In this document: positions 7,839 to 15,107 of the stretch, in pieces
Layout: every line of letters starts with the position of its first letter
How positions within the stretch are numbered: position 1 is the first letter of the stretch
Source of the DNA: an uncultured Sphingosinicella sp.
GTDB taxonomy: Bacteria > Pseudomonadota > Alphaproteobacteria > Sphingomonadales > Sphingomonadaceae
Direction of reading: 5' to 3'
Length of the DNA stretch: 22,304 bases
NCBI GenBank assembly: GCA_946886275.1
Contig: CAMPIH010000018.1
Location: forward strand, 1 to 22,304
Translations under genes and position numbers: made by a program
The notes under the pieces: model-generated
Seen by the model: only the letters and a program-made list of their open reading frames with translations
Database searches by the model: none
Told to the model about the DNA's origin: nothing

Positions 7839-8018
7839 ATGCCTGCCAAATCAGCCTCTCAACAGAAAGCCGCCGGTGCCGCCTTGTCGGCCAAGCGTGG
7901 GGACACGCCGAAGTCAAAGCTCAAGGGTGCGTCCAAGCAGATGGTCTCCTCGATGTCCGAGAAGGAGCTCGAGAAGATGGCTTCGACGAAGCGCAAGGGA
8001 AAGCCCGAGCACGTTTGA
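7839..8018 (+). CDS. Small basic DUF3008-family protein
   Basis: This 59-aa, lysine-rich hydrophilic protein begins MPAKSASQQKAAGAALSAKR, the pattern I know from the DUF3008 family of small proteobacterial proteins. The rest is rich in Lys, Ser and Glu (for example SMSEKELEKMASTKRKGKP) with no hydrophobic core, so it is probably disordered or folds on binding. AGGAG lies 8 nt before the ATG. An EcfG-like motif upstream suggests stress induction. It converges on the 72-aa gene at 8026-8244 with only 7 nt between the stop codons. The function of the family is not established; a stress-protective or nucleic-acid-binding role would be conjecture. Confidence 0.85.
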   Translation: MPAKSASQQKAAGAALSAKRGDTPKSKLKGASKQMVSSMSEKELEKMASTKRKGKPEHV

Positions 8019-8025
8019 GCCGAGT

Positions 8026-8244
8026 TCAGTCGGACGGCGGAAAATCTCCAGCTCGGCCGCGACCCGGCCGGCCATCTTCATCCGCCACGGTCGCTGAGGC
8101 GCCTGCATCGTCGGCTTCGCTGGCCGGCAAGCTCGTTTCGTCCCTGCCGCTTCGAAGCAGCGTTTCGCCGCCGCGCCATTTCGCTCGCGCCATCGCCTCA
8201 TCGTGAAGCGGAAGCTTGTTTCTGGAATCGGCCTTGTCGGTCAT
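8026..8244 (-). CDS. Hypothetical 72-aa hydrophilic protein
   Basis: A short charged protein begins MTDKADSRNKLPLHDEAMAR and continues with Lys/Arg/Trp/Gly residues, then turns into a low-complexity Ala/Asp/Gly/Arg-rich tail ending GDFPPSD. There is no signal peptide, membrane helix or cysteine. Support for expression comes from an excellent ribosome site (GGGAGGAGG just before the ATG at 8242-8244), an EcfG-like motif at 8263-8288, and a fit between the caspase-gene stop and the convergent DUF3008 gene. The N-terminal half looks more protein-like than the tail. I do not recognise the family; a small stress protein is a reasonable guess from the promoter and composition only. Confidence 0.6.
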   Translation of the reverse strand: MTDKADSRNKLPLHDEAMARAKWRGGETLLRSGRDETSLPASEADDAGASATVADEDGRPGRGRAGDFPPSD

Positions 8245-8262
8245 ATCGCCTCCTCCCGGTCA

Positions 8263-8288
8263 AACGCGGATGGCAGGCGCACGGTTGC
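8263..8288 (-). promoter_or_regulatory. Candidate EcfG-type promoter of the 72-aa gene
   Basis: On the minus strand, GCAAC (8284-8288) is followed after exactly 17 nt by CGTT (8263-8266), one mismatch from GGAAC-N17-CGTT. It begins 5 nt beyond the caspase-gene stop and ends 18 nt before the ATG of the 72-aa gene. The spacing equals that of the motif before the DUF3008 gene. The short distance to the ribosome site is a caution. Confidence 0.4.
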
Positions 8289-8293
8289 CGATC

Positions 8294-9910
8294 CTAGTCT
8301 TCTCGTATCTGCGGACGCTTCGTTTCGGGCGATCCGCCGTCCGGTTGCGGAAGAGGCGAGTTGGCCGACGTCAGCTGGACCCCGTCGGCGAGCCGAACGA
8401 CGACGTCGTCGATATGGACGCCGCCGCGTTCGATGACGAGGTTCTGGAAATTGGCTTCGTTCTCGCGCGTGCTGGCTGGGATATCGCCCTCGCGGCGGAA
8501 GCGCCTTCGGACATAGGTGGTGAGCTCGCCGGCGGTGACGATCCCGTCGCCATCGTCGTCCGCTCCGCCGGACAATCCGGTGCGAAGGAAATAGGACAGG
8601 AAGCCTCCCGCCTTGAACTGGCTCGCCACCAGGCTGGTCAGATCCTCCTCGGAGCTGAACAGACCGATGACGTTGGGCCGGTCGATCAGGTTGCGAAATC
8701 CGCCGGCGAAGCAGGCGTCGATCGCGACCAGGGCCATTCGTGAGTCCACGGACGAGAACAAGGTGCCGAGCTCGGCATCGGTCATCGCCGCGTCATATAG
8801 TTCGATCGTCTCGCTTCGGCCGTCCAGTTCCGCCGAGCTTCGGGGCACATCCAGCTGGTCGCCATGTCCGGAGAAGAAGAACAGGAACAGATCGTCGGGC
8901 CCGGCTTGGGCCGCCGCCTCGGCGAAGGCCGCCGAAACCGACTTGGTCGTCGCCTCGCCGTTGGTGAGGATCCGGCTCGCCGGATGGAGCAGGCCGGCGC
9001 TCCGAAGGCCGGCGAAGAGCATGCGCGCATCCTCGTCCGTGTTCGGCAGCGGGTTCACCCGCGCGCCATAATCGGAAACCCCGACGAGCAGCGCCAGAAC
9101 GCGTGGTCCCGAACGAACGCCGATCTGGCGCGGATGGCCGGCGCTCGGTGCCAGCGTGAGGCGGTATTTGCCCATCTCGCCAGGTCGGTATGAGGTGACG
9201 GTCAGGACATAGTCGCCGTCTTCGGCGAGGACCGTGTCGAGCCGGCTGTTCGTCGACGCGCCCGCTTCGGCGCGAAGATCGTCATTGCCGTCCTGGCTCC
9301 CGTCGGGCCGGCGAAGGATCAGGAAGGTATCGAACTCGCCCGAGTTGACCGAGGCGGTCACCCTTTGCCCGCGGCGACCGGTGAAACGATAGCGATCGAT
9401 AAACTCGCCCGAACCGAGCCGAGCGTCACTCTCCTCGAGACGGCCGGTCAGTGCCGTGCCGATGGCGATGGACTCGGCCGGTTCTGCCATGGTCGAAGCG
9501 ACATCGGCGGAAGGAGTCGACGCACCCAATCGGTAGGCGCCCGTTTCGCCTGGCCGGAAAGTGGTGACGGCGACCCGATAGAGTCCGTCCGCCGGGAATT
9601 CGATCACGAGCCGGCTGTCGGTGCTTCCCCCGCCCTCGTCGTCGTTCGACAGGCTGAAGCCGTCGGGGCCCGAGACGAGGAGGAAGGAATCGAAATCCGC
9701 GGAAGCCAGGCGAAGATCGAGACGGTCGCCGCGTCGCCCCTGGAGCTGATAGACGTCCTCGAACTTGCCGGAGCGCCGCTGGACGTCGTTGGTGGTCAGC
9801 TCCGCCGCGATCGCCGAGCCCGGACCGATCGCACCCGGCTGCGCCGCCACCGGTGCAGCCGCAAGCGCAAGAGCCGCTGTCATGATCCTGGTCAACACGT
9901 CCCGTCCCAC
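8294..9910 (-). CDS. Exported caspase-like (peptidase C14) protein with two PPC domains
   Basis: This protein of about 538 aa starts with an export signal (hydrophobic run ending APVAAQ, about aa 10-24). Two tandem beta-rich PPC (pre-peptidase C-terminal) domains follow, at about 38-130 and 153-252, each with the repeated theme G-F-D-x-Y-x-F/L-x-G-R-R-G and later TSYRPGE or TTFRPGE. A caspase-fold domain begins near VLALLVGVSDYG (about 271) and contains the catalytic dyad SGHGD (His 349) and IDACFAGG (Cys 400). An EF-hand-like calcium loop, DDDGDGIVTAGE, lies at about 451-462. It is a probable periplasmic or secreted cysteine protease with Arg/Lys or unknown specificity. The start is uncertain: GTG 9908-9910 gives a normal signal peptide, and ATG 9881-9883 is an alternative. 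It stands alone, with no partner gene nearby. Confidence 0.87.
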   Translation of the reverse strand: MGRDVLTRIMTAALALAAAPVAAQPGAIGPGSAIAAELTTNDVQRRSGKFEDVYQLQGRRGDRLDLRLASADFDSFLLVSGPDGFSLSNDDEGGGSTDSRLVIEFPADGLYRVAVTTFRPGETGAYRLGASTPSADVASTMAEPAESIAIGTALTGRLEESDARLGSGEFIDRYRFTGRRGQRVTASVNSGEFDTFLILRRPDGSQDGNDDLRAEAGASTNSRLDTVLAEDGDYVLTVTSYRPGEMGKYRLTLAPSAGHPRQIGVRSGPRVLALLVGVSDYGARVNPLPNTDEDARMLFAGLRSAGLLHPASRILTNGEATTKSVSAAFAEAAAQAGPDDLFLFFFSGHGDQLDVPRSSAELDGRSETIELYDAAMTDAELGTLFSSVDSRMALVAIDACFAGGFRNLIDRPNVIGLFSSEEDLTSLVASQFKAGGFLSYFLRTGLSGGADDDGDGIVTAGELTTYVRRRFRREGDIPASTRENEANFQNLVIERGGVHIDDVVVRLADGVQLTSANSPLPQPDGGSPETKRPQIRED

Positions 9911-10048
9911 CCTCGACCACCCCTCTGCCGGCGATGCCGACTTTAGCATGAATGCATCAGCGGCGGAATTCACGCCTCGCTCGATCCGGCCTGACGGGTT
10001 CAGACCAGTTCGAGTTGGCCGAGGCATGCGTTTGGGTTTGTTGGGAAA

Positions 10049-10125
10049 TGGCGCGCCCGGAAGGATTCGAACCTCCGGCCCCCAGATTCGTAGTCTGGTG
10101 CTCTATCCAGCTGAGCTACGGGCGC
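10049..10125 (-). tRNA. tRNA-Arg (anticodon ACG)
   Basis: The minus strand folds as a full cloverleaf. The 7-bp acceptor pairs GCGCCCG with CGGGCGC, the D-arm contains AGCTCAGCTGGATAGAGC, the anticodon stem CCAGA/TCTGG holds the loop CTACGAA, and the T-arm contains GGTTCGAATCC. The anticodon ACG reads CGU/CGC/CGA arginine codons after A-to-I editing. The discriminator is G and the 3' CCA is encoded (10049-10051). Confidence 0.97.
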
Positions 10126-10136
10126 GCGGAAGTGGC

Positions 10137-10165
10137 GACATAGGGGCTGGCTCGATGTGGCGCAA
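10137..10165 (-). promoter_or_regulatory. Candidate sigma70 promoter of tRNA-Arg
   Basis: On the minus strand, TTGCGC (10160-10165) and TATGTC (10137-10142) are separated by 17 nt. Eleven nt separate the -10 box from the first tRNA base, giving a leader of only a few nucleotides, a normal layout for a single tRNA gene. Confidence 0.55.
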
Positions 10166-10171
10166 GCCCCG

Positions 10172-10200
10172 TTGCCGGACGCCGGCCGCACGCATAGTGA
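10172..10200 (+). promoter_or_regulatory. Possible promoter of the 166-aa exported protein
   Basis: TTGCCG (10172-10177), a 17-nt spacer and TAGTGA (10195-10200) precede the ATG at 10208 by 7 nt. If used, it would start transcription at or next to the ATG, giving a leaderless mRNA. A GGGGAGG purine run just before the ATG argues for ordinary initiation from an unseen upstream promoter instead. Confidence 0.25.
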
Positions 10201-10207
10201 GGGGAGG

Positions 10208-10708
10208 ATGAAGCGCTTTTCCCGGCTCGCCTCCGCCCTCCTCGCGCCATTGCTGGCGGGCGCCTGCATGGCCGAAGGGCCCTTCCCTTCCCTCGCCCAG
10301 CGCGACGTCGAGCGCCAGCCGCTGGGTGAACCGGTCCGGGTCATGCCGCTGGTCCCGGACGATCCGGCTCTTCGCGGGCGGATCGGCGAACTGGTCGCTC
10401 AGGCCCGACAGGGAGACGAAGCGTTCGAGGCGGCGTTCGGGCCCGCGGCAGCCGCCGCAAGATCTGCCGGACAAGCCCGGACCGACAGCTGGATCGCGGC
10501 CCAGGAAGAGGTTTCCCGGGCCGAAGCGGCGCGTGCAGGGACGACCCTGGCGCGCGCCGATCTCGACCGGCTGGCTCTGGAGCGAAGCGATTTGCCGACG
10601 AGCGTCGGGGACCAGGCAGCCCTGGACTCGGCCATCGCCGTCGTCGATCGCCTCGCCGTCGATCAGCAATCGCGGCTCGACCGGCTGAAGGCGCTCATCG
10701 CCGGCTAG
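10208..10708 (+). CDS. Hypothetical exported, mainly helical protein (possible lipoprotein)
   Basis: This 166-aa product starts MKRFSRLASALLAPLLAGAC, a clear export signal with a basic start and hydrophobic core. The Cys at residue 20 could be lipidated, but the preceding AGA is a weak lipobox, so cleavage by signal peptidase I is also possible. The mature part is rich in Ala, Arg, Asp, Glu and Gln with few aromatic residues and should form amphipathic helices, likely coiled coils (about aa 90-165). ATG 10208 is chosen because it directly precedes the signal sequence and follows GAGGGGAGG; an upstream ATG at 10157 would bury the signal. It diverges from tRNA-Arg. I do not recognise a domain; an envelope role follows only from the signal. 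Confidence 0.75.
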   Translation: MKRFSRLASALLAPLLAGACMAEGPFPSLAQRDVERQPLGEPVRVMPLVPDDPALRGRIGELVAQARQGDEAFEAAFGPAAAAARSAGQARTDSWIAAQEEVSRAEAARAGTTLARADLDRLALERSDLPTSVGDQAALDSAIAVVDRLAVDQQSRLDRLKALIAG

Positions 10709-10732
10709 AAGCGTTCAGGTGAGTCCGATCGA

Positions 10733-11278
10733 TCAGCCTGGCCGATGCGCCGCGGCGTGACGCCGGGCGAGCTCGACATAATGGGCCACCCCCTGGCGCA
10801 TCGCGGCGAGGTCGGCCTCTCCGAGGTCGCGGACATAGCGGGCCGGTCGCCCCGCCCACAGCTGGCCGGAGGGAATGCGCTTGCCGGGGGTCAGCATCGC
10901 ACCGGCGGCGAGCATGGCGTCGCTTTCGATCTCGCAACCGTCCATGACGATCGCGCCAAGGCCGACGAAAGCGCGATCCCGCAAGGTGCAGCCATGGACC
11001 ATGGCGAGATGGCCGATGAGGACCTCCTCTCCAATCAGGCAGGGATAGCCTTCATCCGGGCCGCCGGCCCGAGGCGGATCGACATGGATGACGCTGCCGT
11101 CCTGGATGTTGCTTCGGGCGCCGATCCGGATCCGGTTCATGTCGCCTCGGAGGACGCAATTGTACCAGACGCTCGATTCTGCAGCCATTTCCACATCGCC
11201 GATCAGTCGCGCACCACTGGCAACGAAGGCGTCGGGGTCGATCTTCGGCGACCGGCCTTCGAAGGTGATCAGGCTCAT
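10733..11278 (-). CDS. Gamma-carbonic anhydrase family protein (left-handed beta-helix)
   Basis: This 181-aa hexapeptide-repeat protein resembles the gamma-class carbonic anhydrase, YrdA and PaaY proteins. The three family metal-binding histidines are visible in SVIHVD (His 65) and IGHLAMVHGC (His 90 and 95), so zinc binding looks intact. The C-terminal helix follows LWAGRPARYVRDL. Function may be CO2/bicarbonate interconversion or thioesterase-like; many homologues show no measured carbonic anhydrase activity. I choose ATG 11276-11278, which overlaps the GNAT stop by 4 nt (ATGA) and has GAGGAG 8 nt upstream. GTG 11285-11287 would add three residues. It is the last gene of the hemB operon. 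Confidence 0.92.
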   Translation of the reverse strand: MSLITFEGRSPKIDPDAFVASGARLIGDVEMAAESSVWYNCVLRGDMNRIRIGARSNIQDGSVIHVDPPRAGGPDEGYPCLIGEEVLIGHLAMVHGCTLRDRAFVGLGAIVMDGCEIESDAMLAAGAMLTPGKRIPSGQLWAGRPARYVRDLGEADLAAMRQGVAHYVELARRHAAAHRPG

Positions 11279-11814
11279 CGCCGCCACTCCTCGCGACTAA
11301 CCGCATAGACGATCGTCGGATTGAGATCGGGAAATCGGACGTCGTCATAATCGAGCTCGGGACGGCGGGTCATTCCCAGCCGCTTCATCAATCCCCAGCT
11401 CGCGACGTTCTGCTGAAAGGTGATCGCGACCACCCGCTCCGCCGCCAGTCGATCGAAGGCGAAGTCGATCGACGCGGCCGCGGCTTCCTTGGCGTAGCCG
11501 CGTCCCCACGCATCCTCGCGAAGCCGCCAGCCGACCTCAAACTCCCCGACGAAAGGCGAGCTGGAATCGTCGGCGATCTTGAGGCCACAAAAGCCGAGCA
11601 GCTCACCATCCTCCTTTCGTTCCACCACCCAGAGGGTGAAGCCGCGCTCCTCCTGCCAGCGCATGAGCCGCGACCGGATGATCGTTCGCGCTTCCTCTGG
11701 CGGCTTGACGCCACCGAGCCACTTCATGACCGCCGGGACATTGGTGTGGCGAACGAAAGGCTCGATGTCCGCTTCAGTCCAGTCGCGGAGGATCAGGCGC
11801 TCGGTCTCGATCAT
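11275..11814 (-). CDS. GNAT-family N-acetyltransferase (RimJ/RimL-like)
   Basis: This 179-aa acetyltransferase of the RimJ/RimL type opens with IETERLILRDWTEADIEPF, the usual first strand and helix of these proteins. The acetyl-CoA site region is VGWRLREDAWGRGYAKEAA (about aa 95-113), matching the Q/R-x-x-G-x-G/A loop. It is followed by the conserved NVASWGLMKRLGM, where Asn and the Leu-Gly pair are usual. The acceptor (a protein N-terminus, amino acid or small molecule) cannot be read from the sequence. Its ATG overlaps the stop of the upstream membrane protein by 4 nt, and its stop overlaps the downstream gene start in the same way, so translation of the three is probably coupled. Confidence 0.92.
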   Translation of the reverse strand: MIETERLILRDWTEADIEPFVRHTNVPAVMKWLGGVKPPEEARTIIRSRLMRWQEERGFTLWVVERKEDGELLGFCGLKIADDSSSPFVGEFEVGWRLREDAWGRGYAKEAAAASIDFAFDRLAAERVVAITFQQNVASWGLMKRLGMTRRPELDYDDVRFPDLNPTIVYAVSREEWRR

Positions 11815-14051
11815 GATCCGGGCAGGAAACTGTCATAATTGATGATCGGCAGGATCGAGGCATGATCGTCGCTCCATCCCGAAAAGCCCGGAGTGGTCGG
11901 CAGGATCTCCCAATATTCGCTGTCGTCGCCGCTGAGCTGGAGAAGCCGGTCGAGAGTCTCCTGGCTTCGCGACAAGGCGATCCAGACGGAGACGGTGCTG
12001 TTCAATATCTCCTCATCCTCGGTCGGCACGTACTGAAGCAATTGCGAATGCCAGCCGCCCCGGGCGGCGATGTCGGCGATCACCGGCTTGAGATCGAGAT
12101 AGCGGTTGGAGATGTGGAACAGGACGATCCCGTCGGGCTGAACAGCGCGTCCGTAAACGGCGAGCGCTTCACGGGTCAGCAGGTGCATCGGCACCGCGTC
12201 CGAGGAGAAGGCATCCACTGCAAGCACGTCGAGGGAATTTGCCGGCTGATTGGCGAGGCTCAGCCGGGCGTCGCCGAGGACGATCCGCACCTGCGGCGCG
12301 CACTGGCTGATGAAGGTGAAGCGGTTTCGGGCGACGTCGATCATCGCCGGATCGATCTCGAAGAAGGTCCATTGCTGGCCGGGTCGCGCATAGCAGGACA
12401 AGGTGCCGCTTCCGAGACCGACGACGCCGATCCGTGCCCGGGGTCCGAACAGGGCTTCTGCGCCCGACAAGGTGAGCCCCACCCCCGAACGGCGGGCATA
12501 ATAGCTGGTCGGCACCGTCTCCAGTCCCGGCTCGAGATTCTGGATGCCGTGGAGCGTGGTCCCGTGGGTGAGGACCCGGGCCGAGCCGTCCGGCCGTACG
12601 TAGACGTCGTAAATCCCGAAATAGGAGCGTGTCCGGGCATTTTCGGTGGAGCGTTCGAGGGTCGACCAGCCGCCATAGCTGAGCATGAGCGCCGCCAGCC
12701 CCGCGGCGAACGACCAGCGCCGGCCGAGGCAGGCCAGCGCCAGCAGCGAGACGATGATGCTTCCGATCATCGTGCTCGTCTGGTCATAGCCGAAATAGCC
12801 GCGCTCCGAGGCATAGGACACGCCGAAGGCGACGGCCGGAACCAGGAAGAGCAGGATCCGAGCAAAGCGCGCGGGCCAGGGCACCAGCGCATATTGAGGG
12901 ACCAGGACGGCCGCGGCCAGGATCAGAAGCGGATGCTCATAGGCCCAGTCGAACAGCAGCGGGGCGACGATCGCGCAGAACAGACCGCCGAGCATGCCGC
13001 CGAACGACATCGCCAGATAGAAGCGGGTGAGGTGGTCGACCGCGGGACGAAGCCGGAACAGCTCACCATGGAGGGCGACGGCGACCGCGAGCAGCAGCAG
13101 CAGGCCCAAAGTCGCCGAGAAGAAGGGATTGCGGCTGCCGTCGCTGAAGGCCAGGCCGCCGGCGATGAGGATGATCAGTGGGGCGACCACGGTGATGAGA
13201 GCCGCCGGGCCGCGGCGGGCCGCGAAGGCGATCACGAAGCTCAGCAGGTAGAGGCCGAGCGGCAACGCCCACAGCAAGGGCATGGCGACGATATCGGTCG
13301 TGAGATGGGTGGTGGTCGACAGCATCAGGCCGGACGGCACCGCCGCCAGCGCCACCCAGTACAGAGTCTCGCGAAGAGTCGGCGAAGGGGTCGCCTTCGC
13401 CGGGGTGACCTCGACGGCGTCGGCAGGGACGGTGAAGGCGCAGATCACGACGAGAAGCACGAGCAGCGCATAGATGACCGACCACAGCCAGCTCTGCTGC
13501 TGGAGCGACAGGAGCGGCTCGACGACCAGCGGATAGGAGATGAGGCCGGCGAAGCTGCCGAGGTTGGACGCGGCATAAAGGGGATAGGGATCGCCCCTGC
13601 TCGTCTCCAGGGCATACCAGCGCTGCATCAGCGGCGCCTGGGCCGAGACGATGAAGAAAAGCGGCCCGATCGAGCTCAGAAGGAACCAGGGAACCCAGAA
13701 GGCCGGTTCGCCCTCGACCGGCGGGAGCGCCTCGGTGAGCCCGATCGGTAGCCACAAGGCCGCCAGGCCGAACAAGGCGATATGGATTCCGATCTGCTTT
13801 CGCGGCCGAAGCCGCGACAGCCAGTGCGCATAAGCGTAGCCGCCCAGCAGAAGCAGCTGGTAGACGAGCATCGCGCTGTTCCAGATGGCGGGCGCTCCGC
13901 CGACGCGCGGAAGCGCCATCCGGGCAATCATCGGCTGGGTCAGGAACAGTAGGAACGATCCCAGGACGATCGTCGCCAGGAACAAGGGACGCGCATAACG
14001 CTCGTCCACCCGCTTCGCCGCAGCCGCCTTCGGCAAGGCCTCTTCGCTCAT
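11811..14051 (-). CDS. Fused membrane transporter-like / spermidine synthase-like protein
   Basis: This 746-aa protein has two parts. Roughly the first 460 residues form about 11-13 hydrophobic helices of the kind annotated as MFS-like in fused spermidine synthases (FLLFLTQPMIARMALPRVGG at about aa 34-52 is typical). The C-terminal 260 residues form a Rossmann-type methyltransferase fold: GLGSGTLSCYA (545-555), FFEIDP (564-568), LGDAR (592-596) and VDAFSSD (612-618). The usual catalytic motifs of true spermidine synthase are not obvious, so polyamine synthesis should not be assumed. It probably binds S-adenosylmethionine or its decarboxylated form at the inner membrane. The start overlaps the hemB stop by 4 nt. 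Confidence 0.9.
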   Translation of the reverse strand: MSEEALPKAAAAKRVDERYARPLFLATIVLGSFLLFLTQPMIARMALPRVGGAPAIWNSAMLVYQLLLLGGYAYAHWLSRLRPRKQIGIHIALFGLAALWLPIGLTEALPPVEGEPAFWVPWFLLSSIGPLFFIVSAQAPLMQRWYALETSRGDPYPLYAASNLGSFAGLISYPLVVEPLLSLQQQSWLWSVIYALLVLLVVICAFTVPADAVEVTPAKATPSPTLRETLYWVALAAVPSGLMLSTTTHLTTDIVAMPLLWALPLGLYLLSFVIAFAARRGPAALITVVAPLIILIAGGLAFSDGSRNPFFSATLGLLLLLAVAVALHGELFRLRPAVDHLTRFYLAMSFGGMLGGLFCAIVAPLLFDWAYEHPLLILAAAVLVPQYALVPWPARFARILLFLVPAVAFGVSYASERGYFGYDQTSTMIGSIIVSLLALACLGRRWSFAAGLAALMLSYGGWSTLERSTENARTRSYFGIYDVYVRPDGSARVLTHGTTLHGIQNLEPGLETVPTSYYARRSGVGLTLSGAEALFGPRARIGVVGLGSGTLSCYARPGQQWTFFEIDPAMIDVARNRFTFISQCAPQVRIVLGDARLSLANQPANSLDVLAVDAFSSDAVPMHLLTREALAVYGRAVQPDGIVLFHISNRYLDLKPVIADIAARGGWHSQLLQYVPTEDEEILNSTVSVWIALSRSQETLDRLLQLSGDDSEYWEILPTTPGFSGWSDDHASILPIINYDSFLPGS

Positions 14052-15040
14052 GCGGCGAGCAGACGTGCCGCGACAGGCGCGTGATAGGTGAGAATGCCGG
14101 AGCAGCCGGCGCGCTTGAACGCCATCAAAGTTTCGAGAAGGAGCTTGTCCCGGTCCCCCGCCCCGGCTGCGGCAGCCGCTTCGATCATCGCATATTCGCC
14201 GGAAACTTGATAAGTGAAAACAGGGACTTCGAAGCGTTCTTTGACGCGGCGAATGATGTCGAGATAAGGCAGGCCAGGCTTGACCATCACGTGATCGGCC
14301 CCTTCGGCAATGTCCAGGGCGACCTCGCGAAGGGCCTCGACCGCATTGGCCGGGTCCATTTGATAGCTTTTCTTGTCGCCCTTGAGCAGACCGCCGGATC
14401 CGACGGCGTCGCGGAACGGGCCGTAGAAGGCGCTCGCATATTTGGCGGCATAGGACATGATCTGGACGTTGACGTGACCAGCGCCCTCGAGCGCCGAGCG
14501 AATGGCGCCGACTCGTCCGTCCATCATGTCCGAAGGGGCGACGATGTCGGCGCCCGCTTCCGCCTGAACCAGGGCCTGGCGGGCGAGTATCTCGACAGTG
14601 GCGTCGTTGAGGACATAGCCGGCCTGGTCGGTCACGCCGTCATGACCGTCGGCGCTATAGGGATCGAGGGCGACATCGGTCAGAACACCGATTTCTGGCG
14701 CTGCTTCCTTTGCCGCCTTGATCGCCCGGCAGATGAGATTGTCGCTGTTCAGCGCCTCGCGTGCGTCGACGCTTCGGAGCCGGCCCGGCGTGTTCGGGAA
14801 CAGAGCCACGCAGGGAATGCCGAGCTCGCGCGCTTCGCGCGCCCGTTTCGCTATTCCGTCTACCGACCAGCGGGAGACGCCCGGAAGGGTCGCGATCGGC
14901 TCTTCGACATCTTCGCCTTCCGTGATGAAGAGCGGCCAGATCAGGTCGGACGGGGTCATCACTGTCTCCGCGACGAGCGCTCGGCACCAGGCGGCCGAGC
15001 GCGTACGGCGAAGTCGAACGGCGGGAAAAGCGGCGGACAT
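14048..15040 (-). CDS. hemB: Delta-aminolevulinic acid dehydratase (porphobilinogen synthase)
   Basis: HemB condenses two 5-aminolevulinate molecules to porphobilinogen, the second common step of haem and corrin synthesis, in the cytoplasm. The 330-aa length is normal. The two active-site lysines are present in MSYAAKYASAF (Lys 200) and VMVKPGLPYLD (Lys 254). The metal region reads DVALDPYSADGHDG (about aa 122-135), where zinc-type enzymes have three cysteines. Asp and Ala in their place mark the Mg-dependent, zinc-independent type usual in alphaproteobacteria. The start MSAAFPAVRLRRTRS fits family N-termini. No Shine-Dalgarno sequence precedes the ATG (see the promoter entry). The gene leads a four-gene overlapping operon. 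Confidence 0.97.
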   Translation of the reverse strand: MSAAFPAVRLRRTRSAAWCRALVAETVMTPSDLIWPLFITEGEDVEEPIATLPGVSRWSVDGIAKRAREARELGIPCVALFPNTPGRLRSVDAREALNSDNLICRAIKAAKEAAPEIGVLTDVALDPYSADGHDGVTDQAGYVLNDATVEILARQALVQAEAGADIVAPSDMMDGRVGAIRSALEGAGHVNVQIMSYAAKYASAFYGPFRDAVGSGGLLKGDKKSYQMDPANAVEALREVALDIAEGADHVMVKPGLPYLDIIRRVKERFEVPVFTYQVSGEYAMIEAAAAAGAGDRDKLLLETLMAFKRAGCSGILTYHAPVAARLLAA

Positions 15041-15046
15041 TGGAAG

Positions 15047-15074
15047 CTACTAGCCCGGCCCGCACCGCCTGCAA
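15047..15074 (-). promoter_or_regulatory. Possible hemB promoter giving a leaderless transcript
   Basis: On the minus strand, TTGCAG (15069-15074), a 16-nt spacer and TAGTAG (15047-15052) lie so that only 6 nt separate the -10 box from the hemB ATG. Transcription would then start at the A of the start codon. This agrees with the lack of a ribosome site. The -10 match is only moderate. Confidence 0.35.
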
Positions 15075-15107
15075 AGCCGCGACTGGGATCGCTTGAATCG
15101 CTCGGCG

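Noticed and set aside
9911..10027. A longer N-terminus for the caspase-like protein
   Set aside because: The extension would place the signal peptide in the interior of the protein and reaches close to the tRNA-Arg 3' end.
11862..13751. A 629-codon plus-strand open frame opposite the fused membrane protein
   Set aside because: Its product is a low-complexity Arg/Glu/Gly/Asp-rich sequence, the signature of an antisense shadow of a hydrophobic protein.
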